A DNA stretch of 64,000 nt from the NCBI RefSeq assembly GCF_002000025.1, contig NZ_MUZV01000003.1, positions 310,001 to 374,000 on the forward strand, read 5' to 3'. Shown here piece by piece: positions 48,362 through 57,081 of this stretch. Within the stretch, counting starts at the first letter, position 1. The number at the start of each line of letters is the position of its first letter. The translations under genes and the position numbers were made by a program. A model generated the notes under the pieces. The model did no database searches. It worked only from the letters and a program-made list of their open reading frames with translations, and had not been told where the DNA came from. Source of the DNA: Cognaticolwellia aestuarii (lineage in GTDB: Bacteria > Pseudomonadota > Gammaproteobacteria > Enterobacterales > Alteromonadaceae).

Positions 48362-50353
48362 TTGAAAAAAGCCCCTCTTTCTGTCACTGAATCCCAGCTA
48401 AAATCGATCCAAAAACTTATTCAAACAGCGAAATTCGACGATGCGATTGAACAAGCAAAACAGCTGCAACAACAAACAAGCGATCGCCAAGACCAAATAC
48501 AACTATGGTACTTAATCGCTGTTGCTCAGCGTTACACAAAAGCATTTTCACAAGCACTCACCAGTATTGAAGCTCTATTGAAGCTTGACCCGTCATATAG
48601 CAGAGCACATCAAGAGCAAGGCCATATATATATTGCGTTGGCAAAAGCACAACAAGCGACAGCCGCGTTCGAACGGGCAACAGAGCTCAATCCATGTTTA
48701 CTCGCGAGTTGGCAAGAGCTTATTGAGCTATATCGTCATGCACAGCAAATGGATAAAGTACAACAGGCAGCTAATGCCATGGCTAAACTTAAAAGCTTAC
48801 CGCCTGCTTTGCTTGCCGTTACCGAATTAATGCATGAAGGAAAATTATTAAAAGCAGAGCAAATTTGCCGACATTTCTTACAACAAAATAAACGTCATAT
48901 CGAAGGCATGTGCTTGCTGGCCGAAATTGGCATTGAGCTGAAAATATATGATGATGCTGAATTTTTACTTGCAAGTGCGCTTGAACTTGCACCTAACCAC
49001 GTTTACGCTCGCTCGCAATACCTCAACTTATTGCTGCGCTTAGGTAAATACAAAACCGCTGAACAACAAGTTGAAAAACTGCTCATTGAGCAACCCAATA
49101 ACATTAGTTTTAAAGTGGCTAAAGCCAATGCATTAACAGGCTTAGGCGAGATAGAACAAGCCGTACAATTATATCAGCAAGCAATTCAAGAAGACGAAAG
49201 CATTGCTGGTTTTCATTTACAGCTTGGCCATGCACTTAAAGCAAAGGGTGAAATAAACGAAGCCATTAAGGCTTATCAAAAAGCGTATCAGTTGAAGCCA
49301 AATTACGGTGATGCTTTTTGGAGCTTAGCAAATACTAAAACGTATCGTTTTAGCGATAACGAAATAGCGCAAATGCAAACTCAGCAAACAAGTGAAAGCT
49401 TAGCCATAGCGGATAAAGTACAGCTGTATTTTGCCACAGGCAAAGCGTTTGAAGATCGAAAACAATATAACCAAGCATTTCAAGCATACCAACAAGGTAA
49501 TGATTTGCAGCATGCACACAATGGCTTTGACATTAGAAAAATTGAGCAACAAGTCGATGAACAAATAAAATACTGTACCGCAGAGCTATTCCAAAACCGT
49601 GGACAGTTAGGGCTAAAAGCACCTGATGCCATTTTTATTGTTGGCTTACCGCGCGCTGGTTCAACCTTACTTGAACAAATACTAGCCTCACATAGCCAAA
49701 TTGATGGCACCATGGAGCTACACAATATCTTAGGCTTAGCTGCCCGATTACGTGGCCGTAACCCGGCAAATCAAGTAAGCCAATACCCTAAAAATCTTGC
49801 TGAGATCAAAACGGAGTATTTTCAACGTTTTGGTCAGCAATTTATTGATGAAACTCGCATTTACCGAGAACAAGCGCCGTTTTTTATCGATAAAATGCCA
49901 AATAACTTCCTCCACATTGGCTTAATTCGATTAATCCTGCCCAATGCTAAGATTATTGATGCTAGGCGCGCCCCTATGGCTTGTTGTTTTAGTGGTTTTA
50001 AACAGTTATTTGCTGAAGGACAAGATTTTAGCTACAACCTTGAAGATATTGGTCGCTATTACCAAGCTTACCTCAAACTAATGACTCATTGGCAAACGGT
50101 GCTTCCTGACTTCGTTTTAACTGTCAATCATGAAGATATTGTCGACGACTTAGAGCACCAAGTCAGAAGAATGCTTGATTTTTGTGGCCTAGAATTTGAA
50201 CAATCATGCCTTGATTTTCATAAGACCCAACGCACAATAAAAACACCAAGCTCTGAGCAAGTTCGCCAACCTATTTACAAAAGCGCAACTGAACAGTGGA
50301 AAAACTTCGAGCAACATTTAGCTCCATTAAAACAAGTGCTAAATATTAAATAA
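48362..50353 (+). CDS. TPR-repeat sulfotransferase-family protein
   Basis: 663 residues, probable TTG start with GGAG 8 bases upstream. N-terminal TPR array of 9-10 units (about 10-375; clear repeats PSYSRAHQEQGHIYIALAKA and AGFHLQLGHALKAKGEINEA). The sulfotransferase domain then starts with the PAPS 5'-phosphosulfate loop GLPRAGST at 428-435. Later motifs are DKMPNNFLHIG and RRAPMACCFSGF, the 3'-phosphate-binding Arg/Ser region. It may sulfate proteins or small molecules held by the TPRs. Partnered in order with the TonB receptor, as in other alteromonads. Confidence 0.88.
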   Translation: MKKAPLSVTESQLKSIQKLIQTAKFDDAIEQAKQLQQQTSDRQDQIQLWYLIAVAQRYTKAFSQALTSIEALLKLDPSYSRAHQEQGHIYIALAKAQQATAAFERATELNPCLLASWQELIELYRHAQQMDKVQQAANAMAKLKSLPPALLAVTELMHEGKLLKAEQICRHFLQQNKRHIEGMCLLAEIGIELKIYDDAEFLLASALELAPNHVYARSQYLNLLLRLGKYKTAEQQVEKLLIEQPNNISFKVAKANALTGLGEIEQAVQLYQQAIQEDESIAGFHLQLGHALKAKGEINEAIKAYQKAYQLKPNYGDAFWSLANTKTYRFSDNEIAQMQTQQTSESLAIADKVQLYFATGKAFEDRKQYNQAFQAYQQGNDLQHAHNGFDIRKIEQQVDEQIKYCTAELFQNRGQLGLKAPDAIFIVGLPRAGSTLLEQILASHSQIDGTMELHNILGLAARLRGRNPANQVSQYPKNLAEIKTEYFQRFGQQFIDETRIYREQAPFFIDKMPNNFLHIGLIRLILPNAKIIDARRAPMACCFSGFKQLFAEGQDFSYNLEDIGRYYQAYLKLMTHWQTVLPDFVLTVNHEDIVDDLEHQVRRMLDFCGLEFEQSCLDFHKTQRTIKTPSSEQVRQPIYKSATEQWKNFEQHLAPLKQVLNIK

Positions 50354-50687
50354 TTTAACCAATAGCTAAGCTTATAAAGAGACAATATTTTATGGTTTTT
50401 CACTAACCCGTAGTTAATTTCACAAAACGCTAAAGCTAAACAATAGTAAGTCTATGTATTTATTAAATTAAAATAGTGGCTTTATCTTTGCTACTCTTTA
50501 AACGTAAAGTGAATGAACTAGCTTTTAAGCCATAAGTATTACAGTAATAAGTCGCTAAAAGTTTGGAATACTACTGACAACTCAACATAAAGCGCTAACA
50601 AGTACTAATATGAATTGTCATTAGCACATAACTAACCTAAGCATTAGTCCTAACTTAAGTTAAATAACATCAGCAACGGAGTGAGCC
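50354..50687. other. Intergenic region, no gene seen
   Basis: About 330 AT-rich bases between the TPR-sulfotransferase and the LiaF-like gene. It should hold the promoter of the latter; no hairpin or repeat stands out. Confidence 0.45.
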
Positions 50688-51338
50688 ATGTCAGTAATTC
50701 TTGAAGATCGTCCAATCGAACAAGTGCGTGAAGAAACTATCGATCAACTAATTGTTAATTATAGCCATGGGGTGATATCTGCTGAAGCATTTGAACGTAG
50801 GTTAGATCAAGCAATGAGTAGTGATAATCATCAAGAGATTATCGATTTAGTGGCTGATTTAACGCTAAAAGCAGATAAACAATACACCAGCAATAAAGAG
50901 CACCAATTTACGCCAAGCTATAGTAACGCTGATAATGACAATACCTTGAGCCTGCAAAGTATTTTAGGCAATGTTGAGCGAAGCGGTCAGTGGTATGTCC
51001 CTAAAACTATCACAGTCAACAACATGTTAGGCGAAACCATACTCGACTTTACAGACGCGGTATTTCAACATCAAAATGTCACCATTAAGTTAAACTGTGT
51101 TTTAGGTAGTAGCAAAATTTATGTGCCTGAAAACATAAATGTTGTTTGTAAAAGTTATGGCATTATCAGCAGTATAGAAAACAAAGCACCTTCCATGGCA
51201 AGCCGACAAGCGCCAATAATTACTATTGAGGGTAAAGTGGTATTAGGCTCACTAGATATTGCCGTGAAAAAAACCATTAAAGAAAAATTTATCGCCTTTG
51301 CTAACAATTTAAAATCGGCTTTCGACAGCAATAAATAG
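50688..51338 (+). CDS. DUF1707/LiaF-like cytoplasmic protein
   Basis: 216 residues. The N-terminal 55 residues match DUF1707/SHOCT-like helices (REETIDQLIVNYSHGVISAEAFERRLDQAMS). The C-terminal half (about 100-190) is a beta-helix like the LiaF C-terminal domain (cell wall-active antibiotics response): GNVERSGQWYVPK, NNMLGETILDFTDAVF, LGSSKIYVPENINV, KVVLGSLDI. Unlike LiaF itself it has no membrane helices. Possible envelope-stress link, inferred from the fold only. A GGAG box lies 6 bases before the ATG. Confidence 0.8.
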   Translation: MSVILEDRPIEQVREETIDQLIVNYSHGVISAEAFERRLDQAMSSDNHQEIIDLVADLTLKADKQYTSNKEHQFTPSYSNADNDNTLSLQSILGNVERSGQWYVPKTITVNNMLGETILDFTDAVFQHQNVTIKLNCVLGSSKIYVPENINVVCKSYGIISSIENKAPSMASRQAPIITIEGKVVLGSLDIAVKKTIKEKFIAFANNLKSAFDSNK

Positions 51339-51514
51339 CGGTAATACAGCCTGAATAGTTATAGGGTTATCTACATTTGAGCATGCCTCAATAGCATGCT
51401 TCAATAGCATGGCTTAGGCTAATATGGTACATAAACGCCTAGCAGTAGCAGAAGAAAAAAATCAACATCTAAAGCAAGCTTTATGCTGCAGTAAACGTTT
51501 AGCGTTTTTAACGC

Positions 51515-52735
51515 TCACAACAAACCAAAAGCAGACAGTAAACTTCGCGCACTTAACATCAAGGCAATAAAGATAACGGCCGCGCCAGCGATGTTTTGCC
51601 AAAGGTTATTACGATATTCGCCTAGCACTTGACTATTCATGATCCATAATAAAAACACACTTATAACCGGTAATAATATGCCGTTTGCAACCTGAGCAAA
51701 CCAAATAATAGCAATAGGTTTGTAGCCTAAACTAGCGACAACAACACCAATAACAAGAATTGTCATCCAAGTCATTTTAAAGCTCAACGCGTTGAGGTCT
51801 TTATTCCAATTTAAAATACCACTTAAGGCAAATGCAGCTGCTAATGGCGCCGTTATCGCAGAAGAAATTCCAGCAGAAAACAACCCAATAGCAATAAATA
51901 TACTTGCCCAATCACCAAATAATGGTTGTAAGGATGGCGCTAAATCTGCTGCGCTTTGTAGCTGTAGTTGTTGACCAAAAAACGCCGACGCTGCGGTCGA
52001 AACAATCGCAATTGAAATTAATCCGCCTAACGGGATAGAAATAAATAAATCTTGTCTTGCCTCGGTTAAGTCACTACTCGATTGCCACTTTTTACTGGCT
52101 GTAGCAGCATGTAAAAATAAATTATAAGGTACAACAGTGGTACCAATAAGCGCAATCACAGTTAAGCCCGCTCCTGTAGGTAATTCGAAGGCAAACATAC
52201 TTGATATAAGCCCTGTCCAATCAGGTTTAGTAAGAAAAAAGCTGACAAGAAAAGCCATACTCATTAATCCTACTAACACCACAAGTGCCCGTTCAATCAA
52301 CTTATAACTGCCGGTATAAAGTAATATAAATGCCACGCTGCCGATTAATACCGGAAAAACAACATTGGTATAGGCAATAGACAATGAAAGTTGCTCACTG
52401 ATACTAGCCAAACCTAAACTCGCCCCTGAAATATTACCGCTTTGATAAGCACCATTGCCAATAACAATCGCGCTAACGACTAACAAAATGGTCAGTGTTC
52501 GCCAAAATGGCTGGGAAATCGCTTGGCGAATATTTTCCCCCAACCCTTGTTGAGTAATAATACCTAACCTTGCGGCCATTTCTTGTAAAACGAGCGTTGC
52601 GATCATCGCAAATAACAACGCCCAAATCAGGGTTAAACCGTAATTTGCCCCGGCCATGGAAGCAGTAATAACCGTACCCGGACCGATAAATGCTGCAGTG
52701 ACTAAAAATGCTGGCCCAACTTTTGGAAGTTTCAT
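51515..52735 (-). CDS. Divergent NRAMP-family transporter
   Basis: 406 residues, about 11 membrane helices with NRAMP order and spacing. The metal-binding motif of helix 1 is GPGT (18-21) instead of DPGN, and helix 6 reads VVPYNLFLHAAT (201-212) instead of the MPH type, so the usual Asp, Asn and Met ligands are missing. Transport of Mn2+/Fe2+ by the standard site is doubtful. Related members are often annotated simply as NRAMP-like; the substrate is unknown. It stands alone, with about 640 empty bases upstream. Confidence 0.85.
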   Translation of the reverse strand: MKLPKVGPAFLVTAAFIGPGTVITASMAGANYGLTLIWALLFAMIATLVLQEMAARLGIITQQGLGENIRQAISQPFWRTLTILLVVSAIVIGNGAYQSGNISGASLGLASISEQLSLSIAYTNVVFPVLIGSVAFILLYTGSYKLIERALVVLVGLMSMAFLVSFFLTKPDWTGLISSMFAFELPTGAGLTVIALIGTTVVPYNLFLHAATASKKWQSSSDLTEARQDLFISIPLGGLISIAIVSTAASAFFGQQLQLQSAADLAPSLQPLFGDWASIFIAIGLFSAGISSAITAPLAAAFALSGILNWNKDLNALSFKMTWMTILVIGVVVASLGYKPIAIIWFAQVANGILLPVISVFLLWIMNSQVLGEYRNNLWQNIAGAAVIFIALMLSARSLLSAFGLL

Positions 52736-53374
52736 GTTTATCTACCCACTTGTTTTTATATTTATAAGGTAACTAGCGTTCTTCATCAGAATCATTGATA
52801 ATTTACTCTATATCTTGGTATTTTTTCACTCAGCAGCCATTTAGTTACACACTAAAACCATCTTTGTGTGTTTCCTCTATGGACAGACAATACCTTTACA
52901 GCATTTAACAGTACGTCAGAGCTAACCTGCAATATACATAAGTTAGCTTCATATCACAGAAATACAATTCAATTTATGAGTGATAGTATTGATTATATTT
53001 GTCGATGCTATTTCAAAGTACAGAGTCGATTAAAGTGACATCCTAGGGCTGTAAATACTGAGCGTAGCTCGCTATAAAATATTTTTAAAAGTAACAGTCG
53101 ATAGAAAATAAGGCCATTGCAACGCCCTCTCCTTCAAGATAATTTACTGATATACGTTGTCAGAGTATTTAGCTGCTTACCACTTTTCTATGCTTAATAG
53201 AGAGTGCTTAATGCAGCATGCAGACAGGAAAACACTGACTAACATTAACAGCTAACTTAGCCGCTTAATTTTAAAGTTAACATCTACAATAAAGCAAAGG
53301 TTGTCAGTAAGTTCAAAAGTGTAATAAGCCATTAAATAGACCTACTATAACTAACATTCAAATATTTTTAGCGA
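52736..53374. other. Intergenic region upstream of the NRAMP-like gene
   Basis: About 640 bases, no gene seen. Near 52783-52803 the sequence AGAATCATTGATAATTT resembles two of the three hexamers of a Fur-type site read on the minus strand; the match is partial. The rest shows no strong hairpin or repeat. Confidence 0.4.
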
Positions 53375-53908
53375 TTACTCTTTTACTTTGGCGTAATACA
53401 AAATGAATAACGAAAATATTATCTCAAACGTACCACCCAAAAGCGCCCCTGTAATAAAGGGCGCACCGAACAATAGGCAAAACATGCCGACAATAGTAAG
53501 TGTAGCGCCCAAAAGCCAATAAAGTTTGATACCGTAAAGTGTTTGAAAAACCAGATAGCGAACACCAATAATCATCAACATAATGGGATAAAACCAATCT
53601 ACTCGCAGCTTTGCTACTGAAAAAGCTATAAATAACCCAACAAATAAAATGGCGGTACTTTCTAAGGCAAGTTTACCAAGCGGATTATTAACTTTGTGAC
53701 GCCCTGAACGTTGTAATAGTTTCGATAACAATAAACTTAATGGATATATAACCATACCACCAAAAAACAGTGTCAACATACTCGTTTGGGGTGAAGAATA
53801 TACGGCGACTATACCCGCAACACTCCAAATAAGACCGGAAGCAAGCACCCCCGTACCGCCACCGAAATATGCATCGTTCATATTCTTTTGTGCATCATCA
53901 AATATCAT
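53375..53908 (-). CDS. Small integral membrane protein (DUF7010-like)
   Basis: 177 residues with five or six hydrophobic segments (GVLASGLIWSVAGIVAVYSS, TLFFGGMVIYPLSLLLSKLL, STAILFVGLFIAFSVAKL, YWLLGATLTIVGMFCLLFGA). The start MIFDDAQKNMNDAYFGGGTG resembles the N-terminus of the DUF7010 group; function unknown. AAGGAG precedes the ATG. It is followed closely by a lipoprotein gene region transcribed the same way but with its own upstream space. Confidence 0.65.
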   Translation of the reverse strand: MIFDDAQKNMNDAYFGGGTGVLASGLIWSVAGIVAVYSSPQTSMLTLFFGGMVIYPLSLLLSKLLQRSGRHKVNNPLGKLALESTAILFVGLFIAFSVAKLRVDWFYPIMLMIIGVRYLVFQTLYGIKLYWLLGATLTIVGMFCLLFGAPFITGALLGGTFEIIFSLFILYYAKVKE

Positions 53909-53981
53909 CAGGGCTCCTTATTGTTATTTTTACCTAGGAAGTACACAAAATAGTAATATTAACGCATTAAATACACTTGCC

Positions 53982-54491
53982 TTATTTTTCAAAAAAACCT
54001 AACTCAGAACTGCCCTTGATCTCTATTTTCTGTTGAATAATGTCACCAGTTTCTTTCAACTCAATCCATACCGCCGAATAACTCTCACCTAAAGTCCCTT
54101 TAACAACATATTCTTTATTTGCTTCAGGTTTAAATGTTATATCTCCTTTGACTTCATATACCTCATCAGTAAACGCTTGGATCGGAGCCGCGTGTTCAGT
54201 TCTCCCTATAATGCTAAACACCGCTTCCTCGGAAGGAACGTTAGTTTCAAGCAACTTAGTGGTTAAATAAAAACCTTGACCATAGGTCGCATTCCTTGTC
54301 GCGCCAAGCGTATTTTCAATTATTTTACCGTTAACTTTACTTAAATAGAATAGGTCTGACTTACCTGTTGAATGTCTTTTTTCTGAGCTACCAATAACCG
54401 AAAGTTCACCTTGATAATTTTCAGGTACTGGCGAATAGGTTGATGCACAACCGGTTAATAATAGTGCCAAACATGCGAGTAAAGTTTTCAT
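53982..54491 (-). CDS. Small lipoprotein of unknown function
   Basis: 169 residues. Lipobox LTGC at 12-15 after a short signal, then a mature beta-rich domain with alternating strands (ELSVIGSSEKRHSTG, LFYLSKVNGKIIENT, YVVKGTLGESYSAVWIELKE) like a small periplasmic barrel. Asp at +2 is absent (Ala follows Cys), so sorting to the outer membrane is expected. No family recognised. The upstream AT-rich octamer repeat lies immediately before its ribosome site. Confidence 0.75.
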   Translation of the reverse strand: MKTLLACLALLLTGCASTYSPVPENYQGELSVIGSSEKRHSTGKSDLFYLSKVNGKIIENTLGATRNATYGQGFYLTTKLLETNVPSEEAVFSIIGRTEHAAPIQAFTDEVYEVKGDITFKPEANKEYVVKGTLGESYSAVWIELKETGDIIQQKIEIKGSSELGFFEK

Positions 54492-54497
54492 TTCATT

Positions 54498-54551
54498 TCC
54501 TTTTTATTATTTTATTATTTTATTATTTTATTATTTTATTATTTTATTATT
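54498..54551. repeat. AT-rich octamer tandem repeat
   Basis: About six copies of ATTATTTT lie just upstream of the lipoprotein start on the minus strand. Such repeats can change length and so alter expression of the gene that follows. Exact ends are approximate. Confidence 0.6.
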
Positions 54552-54601
54552 TGGAAGATGGTAATATCGAGTTAATTTAATAGTGAATAAATACAGTCTG
54601 G

Positions 54602-55060
54602 TTATTCATGATACTTGCGGATCACAGCAACTTTACCATCTTCCATTTCCAGTACTTCCATCATGGTTTGCGTGTAGTCAATTGCTTGATTGTTTTGCGG
54701 GTGGATGCCCTTCGCACTACTTTTATAACGAATAGCAATCGCTGAATTATTAAAAATAAAAACATCTAAGAGCTCAGCCTTATATTCACTATGCGCCCCT
54801 AAATAAAACAACATACCTTTACGCATATCATCTTTACCACTAGGTAATCTAGAATCATCTGTTTGCCATGGTAAGTGTGAATGACCAATATCATCAACAA
54901 GTAAGTCAAAATAGCGCTCTAAATCTGCTTTAGTTGCATTGGGTGCTTGAGTTGCAGTCATCACGTTGAAATAGCGTTGTGCAAATTTTTCCAGATCAGC
55001 GGCATGTGTACTCAGTGATATAGTAAAGGTGAGTGTAAAAGCCAACAGTAATCGTTTCAT
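54602..55060 (-). CDS. Exported NTF2/SnoaL-like protein
   Basis: 152 residues with a signal peptide ending near THAADL. The mature domain fits the NTF2-like cone: helix FAQRYFNVMTATQ, a segment with DDIGHSHLPW, MRKGMLFYLGAHSEYKAELL and C-terminal strands QTMMEVLEMEDGKVAVIRKYHE. These domains bind small ligands or act as simple isomerases. AAGGA lies before the ATG. Function unknown. Confidence 0.7.
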   Translation of the reverse strand: MKRLLLAFTLTFTISLSTHAADLEKFAQRYFNVMTATQAPNATKADLERYFDLLVDDIGHSHLPWQTDDSRLPSGKDDMRKGMLFYLGAHSEYKAELLDVFIFNNSAIAIRYKSSAKGIHPQNNQAIDYTQTMMEVLEMEDGKVAVIRKYHE

Positions 55061-55415
55061 AAAAATTCCTTTTTTAGATTTTTCTCGCTGTTACTGATAT
55101 TAACAACAAACTTTTTAGGCGAATTTTAAACTAAACTTAATATCACATAAAATCAGCCGATTAGGAACTATAATAATAGTTTTTATATCTATCAATATAG
55201 TGAGATAGAACTCGATGTGCGTAATTGATAAATTTTACGAGGGAAAATTGAATGAAAAGCTTATGCTGTAGCCCGTTTGTTGTTCGCATATTTACTAATG
55301 ATAGAGCTTTAAAAATAAATTAGCAGCGATAATTTGCAGTTACTTATTGCCATTAAAGCGCTGCAAGTCATACCAGCGACTTATGTAATGGCAATAATAG
55401 CAATGGTGAATAATA
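55061..55415. other. Intergenic region, no gene seen
   Basis: About 355 bases between the NTF2-like and YceI genes, both on the minus strand. No terminator or open frame with a ribosome site stands out. Confidence 0.45.
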
Positions 55416-55976
55416 TTACTGACGAATACCTTCAATATGTAATTCTAAATCAACTTGACCGTAATCTTGTTTAAAACCAAAATCAGCCATACTAATCGTT
55501 GCTGTACCACTAAAACCTAAACGATAACCACCCCATGGGTCACTACCTTCACCCACTTTAACAGCATCAATGGTCATTGGTTTAGTAACGCCATGTAGCG
55601 TAAAGTTGCCATTAATAGCGAGTTTACCATTACCTTGGTCGGTAACCTTAGTGCTAATAAAAGTCGCTTGGGCAAATTTATTCACATCAAGAAAATCATC
55701 TGAGCGTACGTGCTTATCGCGCATTGCATGGTTAGAGTCAAAACTTGAGGTATCTACTTTTACAGATACTTTGGCTGCGGAAATATTTTTTTCATCATAA
55801 GAAAACGTGCCTGTAAATTTATTAAATCTGCCCGTTAAAACACTAAAGCCCAAATGACTTGCTTTAATGTTAATTGACGCATGCGCACCTTCATGATCAA
55901 TTTTATAATCTGCTGCAAAAGCAGGTAATAATGCGCTTGAGGCAAACAATGTGGTGACTAAAAGTAATTTTTTCAT
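55416..55976 (-). CDS. YceI-family periplasmic lipocalin-like protein
   Basis: 186 residues, signal peptide ending near PAFAAD. The mature YceI barrel has the usual DYKIDHEGAHASINIKASHLGF start, the RFNKFTGTFSYDE strand pair, VDTSSFDSNHAMRDKHVRSDDFLD and GNFTLHGVTKPMTI. Members bind polyisoprenoids such as ubiquinone precursors. AAGGA lies 9 bases before the ATG. It follows the cytochrome b561 gene on the same strand with a 90-base gap; this pair recurs in many proteobacteria, linking it to quinone-dependent electron flow. Confidence 0.9.
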   Translation of the reverse strand: MKKLLLVTTLFASSALLPAFAADYKIDHEGAHASINIKASHLGFSVLTGRFNKFTGTFSYDEKNISAAKVSVKVDTSSFDSNHAMRDKHVRSDDFLDVNKFAQATFISTKVTDQGNGKLAINGNFTLHGVTKPMTIDAVKVGEGSDPWGGYRLGFSGTATISMADFGFKQDYGQVDLELHIEGIRQ

Positions 55977-56065
55977 GGTATATCCTTTTGCCTTAAAGGC
56001 TGTTACGTAATGGCTACGGCCAAAATTTAGTTAATTAATTACATAAAACTTTTATCTAATAAACG

Positions 56066-56617
56066 CTATTTTAACATTCTGCTTAGGGTTTCATCTTTAT
56101 CAATTAGGTGATGCTTGACTGCTGCTGCGCCATGTAACAAAGACAAAGTAATTAAAATATAAGCGCTATATTCGTGAACTAAACCAGCAATATCTTCTTG
56201 GTTTTCCAGCAAATCACCTAACCCGCCAACACTAAACCAATTAAAAACCTCGATAGAGCGCCCATCAGCACTAGACATTAAAAAACCACTGCTCATCAAT
56301 ACAAACAAAAGTAGATAAAGCCCTATGTGCGCAATTTTTGACGCTTGTTTAACCTGTAAAGAATGGCTAGCGATAGCCTTAGGTTGAAAGCTTATTAAGC
56401 GCCAAATCAAGCGCAGTATGGTGACGATAAATAGCAGTACTCCAACACTTTCATGCCAGTGCGGCGCAGTTTTATACCATTGACTGTAATACGTTAAGTC
56501 AACCATCCAAAAGCCTACACCAAACATTGAAAAAACGGTAATTGCACTGAGCCAGTGAAATAGTTTACTGATTAAGCCGAATTTTTCTTCCGTATTTTTC
56601 CACATCGCGTTATTCAT
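56066..56617 (-). CDS. Cytochrome b561-family membrane protein
   Basis: 183 residues from the ATG at 56617 (a TTG three bases earlier is also in frame). Four membrane helices with heme-ligand candidates in LFHWLSA, PHWHESVG, KIAHIGLY and LHGAAAVKHH. It moves electrons between quinol and a periplasmic or cytoplasmic acceptor. It is the upstream partner of yceI on the minus strand. No strong ribosome site is seen, so the start is uncertain by a few codons. Confidence 0.88.
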   Translation of the reverse strand: MNNAMWKNTEEKFGLISKLFHWLSAITVFSMFGVGFWMVDLTYYSQWYKTAPHWHESVGVLLFIVTILRLIWRLISFQPKAIASHSLQVKQASKIAHIGLYLLLFVLMSSGFLMSSADGRSIEVFNWFSVGGLGDLLENQEDIAGLVHEYSAYILITLSLLHGAAAVKHHLIDKDETLSRMLK

Positions 56618-56878
56618 CAAATGTTAAGATGCTGTCACTTTATATAATACGAACAACGTAATAAACACCGATTTAAGTAAATAATAATTACGGTAAACGC
56701 AACAATAATAGCATCTATAACAATAAAACAAACACCGTCAATACGGAGTTAACATCAGCCACTATGCTGACAGCCTTTATTAATGAATGACGACAAATGA
56801 TGAGCAAAAGTTACCAGTACTTAATGTCCAAAGTACAATCGAAAAAACGAGTCACATCTACAACCTGGTTGGAAGGCA

Positions 56879-56908
56879 TTGTAATAAAAACATAAAATCG
56901 TGTATCAT
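56879..56908 (+). promoter_or_regulatory. Likely promoter of the sulP leader
   Basis: TTGTAA (56879-56884) and TATCAT (56903-56908) separated by 18 bases; transcription would begin near 56915, giving a leader of about 165 bases. Confidence 0.45.
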
Positions 56909-56939
56909 CTGTACAACTTAATATCATATGGAGCTCGTT

Positions 56940-56960
56940 TTGACACATACGCCGCCCTAG
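56940..56960 (+). CDS. Possible six-residue leader peptide MTHTPP
   Basis: A TTG codon 6 bases after a GGAG box opens a frame MTHTPP ending in TAG. It ends in two prolines directly before the stop, a context known to slow ribosomes. It sits in the 5' leader of the SulP gene, followed by three hairpins. It may be a control peptide. The evidence is the sequence alone; chance is possible. Confidence 0.4.
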   Translation: MTHTPP

Positions 56961-57081
56961 GCCCTCACCTTATTTCATCTCGCTCAAGACTATGAGCAAC
57001 TTTATCGCGCTTGTCGCGAGACAAACTTGTACACGTTTTTCATAACCTCACTTTGAGGCACTAAATTTTAGGTAATTTTGC
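56961..57081 (+). promoter_or_regulatory. Structured 5' leader of the SulP gene
   Basis: Three small hairpins in order: GCTCA/TGAGC near 56981-56996, TTGTC-GCGA-GACAA near 57012-57025 with a GNRA tetraloop, and CCTCA/TGAGG near 57047-57059 just upstream of the AGGTAA ribosome site. Such an arrangement suggests leader-based control of translation or transcription; no known riboswitch class was matched. Confidence 0.5.

Noticed and set aside
52783-52803. A Fur or MntR box upstream of the NRAMP-like gene
   Set aside because: Only two of three hexamers fit and they have mismatches; too weak to call.
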